Of a stretch of 17,761 nucleotides of DNA, positions 15,118 to 17,761 are shown one piece after another. Positions within the stretch are counted from its first letter, which is position 1. Each line of letters starts with the position of its first letter. The notes under the pieces are model-generated. The model was not told the origin of the DNA. It worked only from the letters and a program-made list of their open reading frames with translations, and searched no databases. A program made the position numbers and the translations under genes. Source of the DNA: Patescibacteria group bacterium (lineage in GTDB: Bacteria; Patescibacteriota; Minisyncoccia; Moranbacterales; UBA1568); contig JAUPWI010000043.1 in assembly GCA_030916545.1 (NCBI GenBank), positions 1 through 17,761 of the forward strand, in the 5' to 3' direction.

Positions 15118-15429
15118 CTAAGCCGAGCCAAGTTCCGTCTTCAGTTTGTCTTTCGTCTGGATACCGACAAACTCCTTGACTACCTGACCGCCCTTGAAAA
15201 TCTTCAGGGCCGGAATGGACATGATGCCGTATTTCTGTGCGACACCGGGATGGTCGTCGACATTCAATTTCGCGACTTTGGCAGTCGTCAATTCGCTCGC
15301 GAGCTCATCAATCACCGGACCCATCATCTGGCATGGACCGCACCAAGGTGCCCAAAAGTCCACGAGAACAGGCTTATCGCTCTTTAAAACTTCTGCATCA
15401 AAATTCGATTCGGTCAGCTCTAAAGCCAT
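15118..15429 (-). CDS. trxA: Thioredoxin
   Basis: This is a 103-residue classical thioredoxin, a general thiol-disulfide reductant. The redox motif FWAPWCGPCQMMGPV has C30 and C33, the buried D24 precedes it (VLVDFWA), and the cis-proline P73 is in MSIPALKIFKGG. The size is that of a single-domain cytoplasmic thioredoxin with no signal peptide. The start at 15429 is supported by AGGAAATCCT directly before the ATG. Its own promoter lies upstream, right after the lepA stop, so it leads the unit trxA, yjbQ, PCMT-like, mltG, membrane protein. Thioredoxin reductase is not in the window. Confidence 0.98.
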   Translation of the reverse strand: MALELTESNFDAEVLKSDKPVLVDFWAPWCGPCQMMGPVIDELASELTTAKVAKLNVDDHPGVAQKYGIMSIPALKIFKGGQVVKEFVGIQTKDKLKTELGSA

Positions 15430-15457
15430 AGGATTTCCTCATAATGATTACTCCTCC

Positions 15458-15486
15458 AGTATACCGTTTTTCGCTTTTTTTTCCAA
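15458..15486 (-). promoter_or_regulatory. Predicted trxA promoter
   Basis: On the minus strand TTGGAA (15486-15481), a 17-base A-rich spacer, and CGG plus TATACT (15463-15458) form a good sigma70-type promoter with the ideal spacing. It begins 13 bases after the lepA stop. The leader would be about 20 bases and contains GGAGGAG and AGGA. Confidence 0.65.
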
Positions 15487-15499
15487 GAATCACACCGGA

Positions 15500-17311
15500 T
15501 CAGTTCTTCAGTATGGCGAGAAACGCCTCGCCCGGGATGGAAACTCTTCCTTGTCCCAATTCCTTCGCCTTCTTTTTCCCACGCTTCTGCTTTTCCAGAA
15601 GCTTCTTCTTACGTGAAAAATCCCCCCCGTAAAGTCCGCCTGTCACATCCTTACGGTACGCGGAAATCGTCTCGCGCGCGATCACCTTGGCCCCGACGGC
15701 CGCCTGGATAGCCACGGCGAAATTCTGCCGCGGAATGACCAGTTTCAATTTTTCGGCTATCCGCTTACCTTCTTCCTGCAGGAGACGTTTTGGTATCATC
15801 CGGGAAAAAGCATCAATCCGATCACCAGCTACCAGGATATCCAATCGCTCGACATCGCTCTCCCGATACCCGATTGGCTCATAATTCATCGAGGCATACC
15901 CCTGCGTCGCGCTCTTCAGTTCATCGTGAAAATTGACGATCACGTCCATGAGCGGCGCCTCAAACGACAGAAGAACCCGTGTCTCATCGAGGTATTCGGT
16001 GTTCTTGTATGTCGCCCGGATCTTCTGCGAGAGATTCATCACGTTCCCGAGATACTCGCTCGGCGTGATGATCGACAAATCGACGTAAGGCTCATAGATC
16101 GTCTCGATACCCGACGGGTCGGGCAGACTCGACGGAGAATACATCGAGAGACGCTCCTCCTGGCCAATCAACTTGATCTCATAGACGACGGAAGGTGTCG
16201 TGATCGTCGGTTCCATATCGAACTCGCGACGTAATCGTTCCTGAATAATCTCCAGATGGAGAAGCCCGAGAAACCCGCAACGAAATCCCCGCCCGAGCGC
16301 CTCATTCGATTCCGGCTCGAAGACGAAAGCGGCATCGTTCAACTTCAATTTCTCGAGTGCATCGCGCATCGACCCGTATTCATCGCCATCGACCGGATAG
16401 AGGCTCGCGTAGACGGTCGGCTTGATCTCCCGATATCCGGGAAGCATCTCGACACCGATCGGTTCGCGGTCCTTCGGTTTCCAGGTGATCGTATCCCCGA
16501 CACGACAGTGAGCGACTTCCTTGAGTCCGGTCGCGATATACCCGATCATACCCGCTTCGAGTATCGGTGTCGGCACAAGACTCGGCTTGAAGAATCCGAC
16601 TTCCACGGTCACGCTCTCATGGCCCGTCCCAAGCATATGCAGGACATCGTCCCGCTTCACGCTCCCGTCGACTACCCGCACGCAGGCCACGACCCCTTTG
16701 TAGACGTTGTACACCGAATCAAAAATCAACGCGCGAAACTTCCCATTCCGATCACCTCCCGGAGCCGGCACCCGTTCGATAACCCGTTCAAGCACCGCCT
16801 GCACACCGAGCCCGGTCTTTCCGCTCGCTTCCAAGATATCCCCCTCCGGACATCCGAGGATATGGACGATTTCCTTTTTCGTTTTCTCGACCTGCGCGTT
16901 CGGCAGATCAATCTTGTTGACCACCGGGATAATGGTCAGCCCCTGTTCGATAGCCAGATAGAGATTCGCGAGCGTCTGCGCCTGCACGCCTTTGGTCGCG
17001 TCGACCAGAAGTATCGCTCCCTCCACCGCCGCCAGCGAACGGGAAACCTCATAATGAAAATCCACATGCCCCGGCGTATCCACCAGATTCAATTGATACG
17101 TCACACCGCCAAAAGAGTATCCCATCTGCACCGGCTGCAGCTTGATGGTGATACCGCGCTCCCGCTCAAGATCCATCTGATCGAGCACCTGATCCTTCAT
17201 CTTGCGATTCTCGACCGTGTGCGTGAGCTCGATCAAACGATCGGCCAGGGTACTCTTCCCGTGGTCGATATGGGCGATGATGCAAAAATTCCGGATATGC
17301 TCCTGATCCAT
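15500..17311 (-). CDS. lepA: Elongation factor 4 (LepA), translational GTPase
   Basis: LepA is a ribosome-associated GTPase that can back-translocate stalled ribosomes and affects initiation or assembly. The 603-residue protein is complete. G motifs are AHIDHGKST (13-21), RGITIK (52-57), DTPGH (78-82), NKID (132-135) and EASGKTG. Domain II, the EF-G-like domains III and V, and the LepA-specific C-terminal domain follow. The last is basic (KRGKKKAKELGQGRVSIPGE) and ends with EAFLAILKN, as usual. The start at 17311 has AGGGACAGACT before it and the conserved IRNFCIIAHIDHGK opening. I found no clear promoter in the 110 bases upstream and no terminator after its stop, so some read-through into trxA is possible. 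Confidence 0.98.
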   Translation of the reverse strand: MDQEHIRNFCIIAHIDHGKSTLADRLIELTHTVENRKMKDQVLDQMDLERERGITIKLQPVQMGYSFGGVTYQLNLVDTPGHVDFHYEVSRSLAAVEGAILLVDATKGVQAQTLANLYLAIEQGLTIIPVVNKIDLPNAQVEKTKKEIVHILGCPEGDILEASGKTGLGVQAVLERVIERVPAPGGDRNGKFRALIFDSVYNVYKGVVACVRVVDGSVKRDDVLHMLGTGHESVTVEVGFFKPSLVPTPILEAGMIGYIATGLKEVAHCRVGDTITWKPKDREPIGVEMLPGYREIKPTVYASLYPVDGDEYGSMRDALEKLKLNDAAFVFEPESNEALGRGFRCGFLGLLHLEIIQERLRREFDMEPTITTPSVVYEIKLIGQEERLSMYSPSSLPDPSGIETIYEPYVDLSIITPSEYLGNVMNLSQKIRATYKNTEYLDETRVLLSFEAPLMDVIVNFHDELKSATQGYASMNYEPIGYRESDVERLDILVAGDRIDAFSRMIPKRLLQEEGKRIAEKLKLVIPRQNFAVAIQAAVGAKVIARETISAYRKDVTGGLYGGDFSRKKKLLEKQKRGKKKAKELGQGRVSIPGEAFLAILKN

Positions 17312-17424
17312 AGTCTGTCCCTCAGTTACAAAATAGGCCGACGGAGGATCTTCAATCTGCCACCGTCTCCCTCAACACTACGGAAAAAAGCGTTTTAAGG
17401 CAAGGAAAACCCGATATATCTGAC

Positions 17425-17461
17425 AAAAAAACCGGGGGGAGGTTCGTGACCTCCCTCCCGG
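17425..17461 (-). terminator. Strong Rho-independent terminator upstream of lepA
   Basis: Read on the minus strand, CCGGGAGGGAGGT (17461-17449) pairs with ACCTCCCCCCGG (17443-17432), a 12-pair GC-rich stem with one bulged base and a five-base loop. Seven T follow (17431-17425). It closes the gene that ends at 17487. Confidence 0.88.
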
Positions 17462-17486
17462 CAGAATACCGCAGCGATTCCATGAC

Positions 17487-17761
17487 TCAATCCTGATGGT
17501 GGTTGGCATAAAATGCGTCCATGAGATCTGAATAAGGTCTATCAGGGAAATGTTGTTCTGCACGAGCCATAAGGACGGTCGGCTGACGAGCGACCTTCTG
17601 CTGTTGCATCTTCGCCCGCACTGTCCCAGGAGTGTAATCAACATCCCAGAGAAACGGATCCGCCCGTCCGACCATGCCCCAGCGCGGCGGATGACCAGAG
17701 GCGAGCCACAGTCTCAAGGCGAAGTCAAAATCTTCCATGCCAGCCCGAGTCACCAATCCGA
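17487..17761 (-). CDS. C-terminal part of an unrecognised protein, possibly a family 2 glycosyltransferase (5' end outside the window)
   Basis: The frame is open from the right window edge to a TGA at 17487, about 91 codons. A TTG at 17756 could be read as a start, but nothing supports it and I treat the gene as cut. The visible part has GMEDFDFALRLWLASG, which resembles the ED-x-D-x-x-LRL element near the catalytic end of GT-A-fold glycosyltransferases. It continues with FLWDVDYTPGTVRAKMQQQK, a basic and glutamine-rich helix, and a short polar tail. The similarity is short, so this is a guess. A strong terminator follows 26 bases after the stop, which makes the stop position credible. Confidence 0.5.
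   Translation of the reverse strand, partial: GLVTRAGMEDFDFALRLWLASGHPPRWGMVGRADPFLWDVDYTPGTVRAKMQQQKVARQPTVLMARAEQHFPDRPYSDLMDAFYANHHQD

Noticed and set aside
15400..15442. ATG at 15442 after GGAGGAG, upstream of trxA, as a leader peptide
   Set aside because: It is in a different frame from trxA, overlaps the trxA start, and shows no attenuator structure; the GGAGGAG may simply help load ribosomes for trxA.
16256..17398. Plus-strand open frame of 380 codons opposite lepA
   Set aside because: It is a shadow of lepA, whose G motifs and full length are unmistakable; the antisense product shows no domain.

Overview
The window looks like chromosomal DNA from an uncultivated bacterium with a streamlined envelope and metabolism, at roughly 50-55% GC by eye. 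Every supported gene is on the minus strand and the code is standard. Candidate Phyla Radiation (Patescibacteria, Parcubacteria-like) is my best guess. The hints are compact genes, many starts without a Shine-Dalgarno sequence, a recurring extended -10 promoter of the form TGGTATACT, orphan single-domain regulators, and a hydrogenase-related membrane complex without redox ligands. This placement is inference; no rRNA or tRNA gene is present to test it.

Read in the direction of transcription (right to left), the window opens with the 3' end of an unrecognised gene, perhaps a glycosyltransferase, closed by a strong terminator. Next come lepA (elongation factor 4) and a probable five-gene unit: trxA, a YjbQ-family protein, a divergent PCMT-like methyltransferase, mltG, and an unknown multi-pass membrane protein. 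A lone dnaJ follows, preceded by a CIRCE heat-shock operator and ended by its own terminator. After it is a unit of an orphan response regulator, recJ and a small unknown GTG-start gene with a perfect Shine-Dalgarno, closed by a terminator directly after its stop. Then come an RNase HI, a membrane-fusion (HlyD/MacA-type) protein and a DedA protein, apparently one unit.

The left 5.6 kb holds the most interesting content: an operon with its own promoter encoding a NuoB/HyfI-type small subunit followed by HyfB, HyfC, HyfE and HyfF homologues, the last cut by the window edge. These are the ion-pumping membrane arm of a group 4 [NiFe]-hydrogenase or complex I-type machine. The small subunit keeps the family fold motifs, but all four iron-sulfur ligand cysteines are replaced and the protein has no cysteine at all. 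The complex therefore cannot carry the usual N2/proximal cluster, and resembles the 'energy-converting hydrogenase related' (Ehr) complexes. The large subunit, expected beyond the left edge, would decide this.

Other oddities are a receiver domain lacking its phospho-acceptor aspartate, a PCMT homologue lacking the usual active-site motif, and a membrane-fusion protein with no transporter partner nearby. No mobile element, CRISPR array or RNA gene was seen. No stretch longer than about 300 bases lacks a gene.
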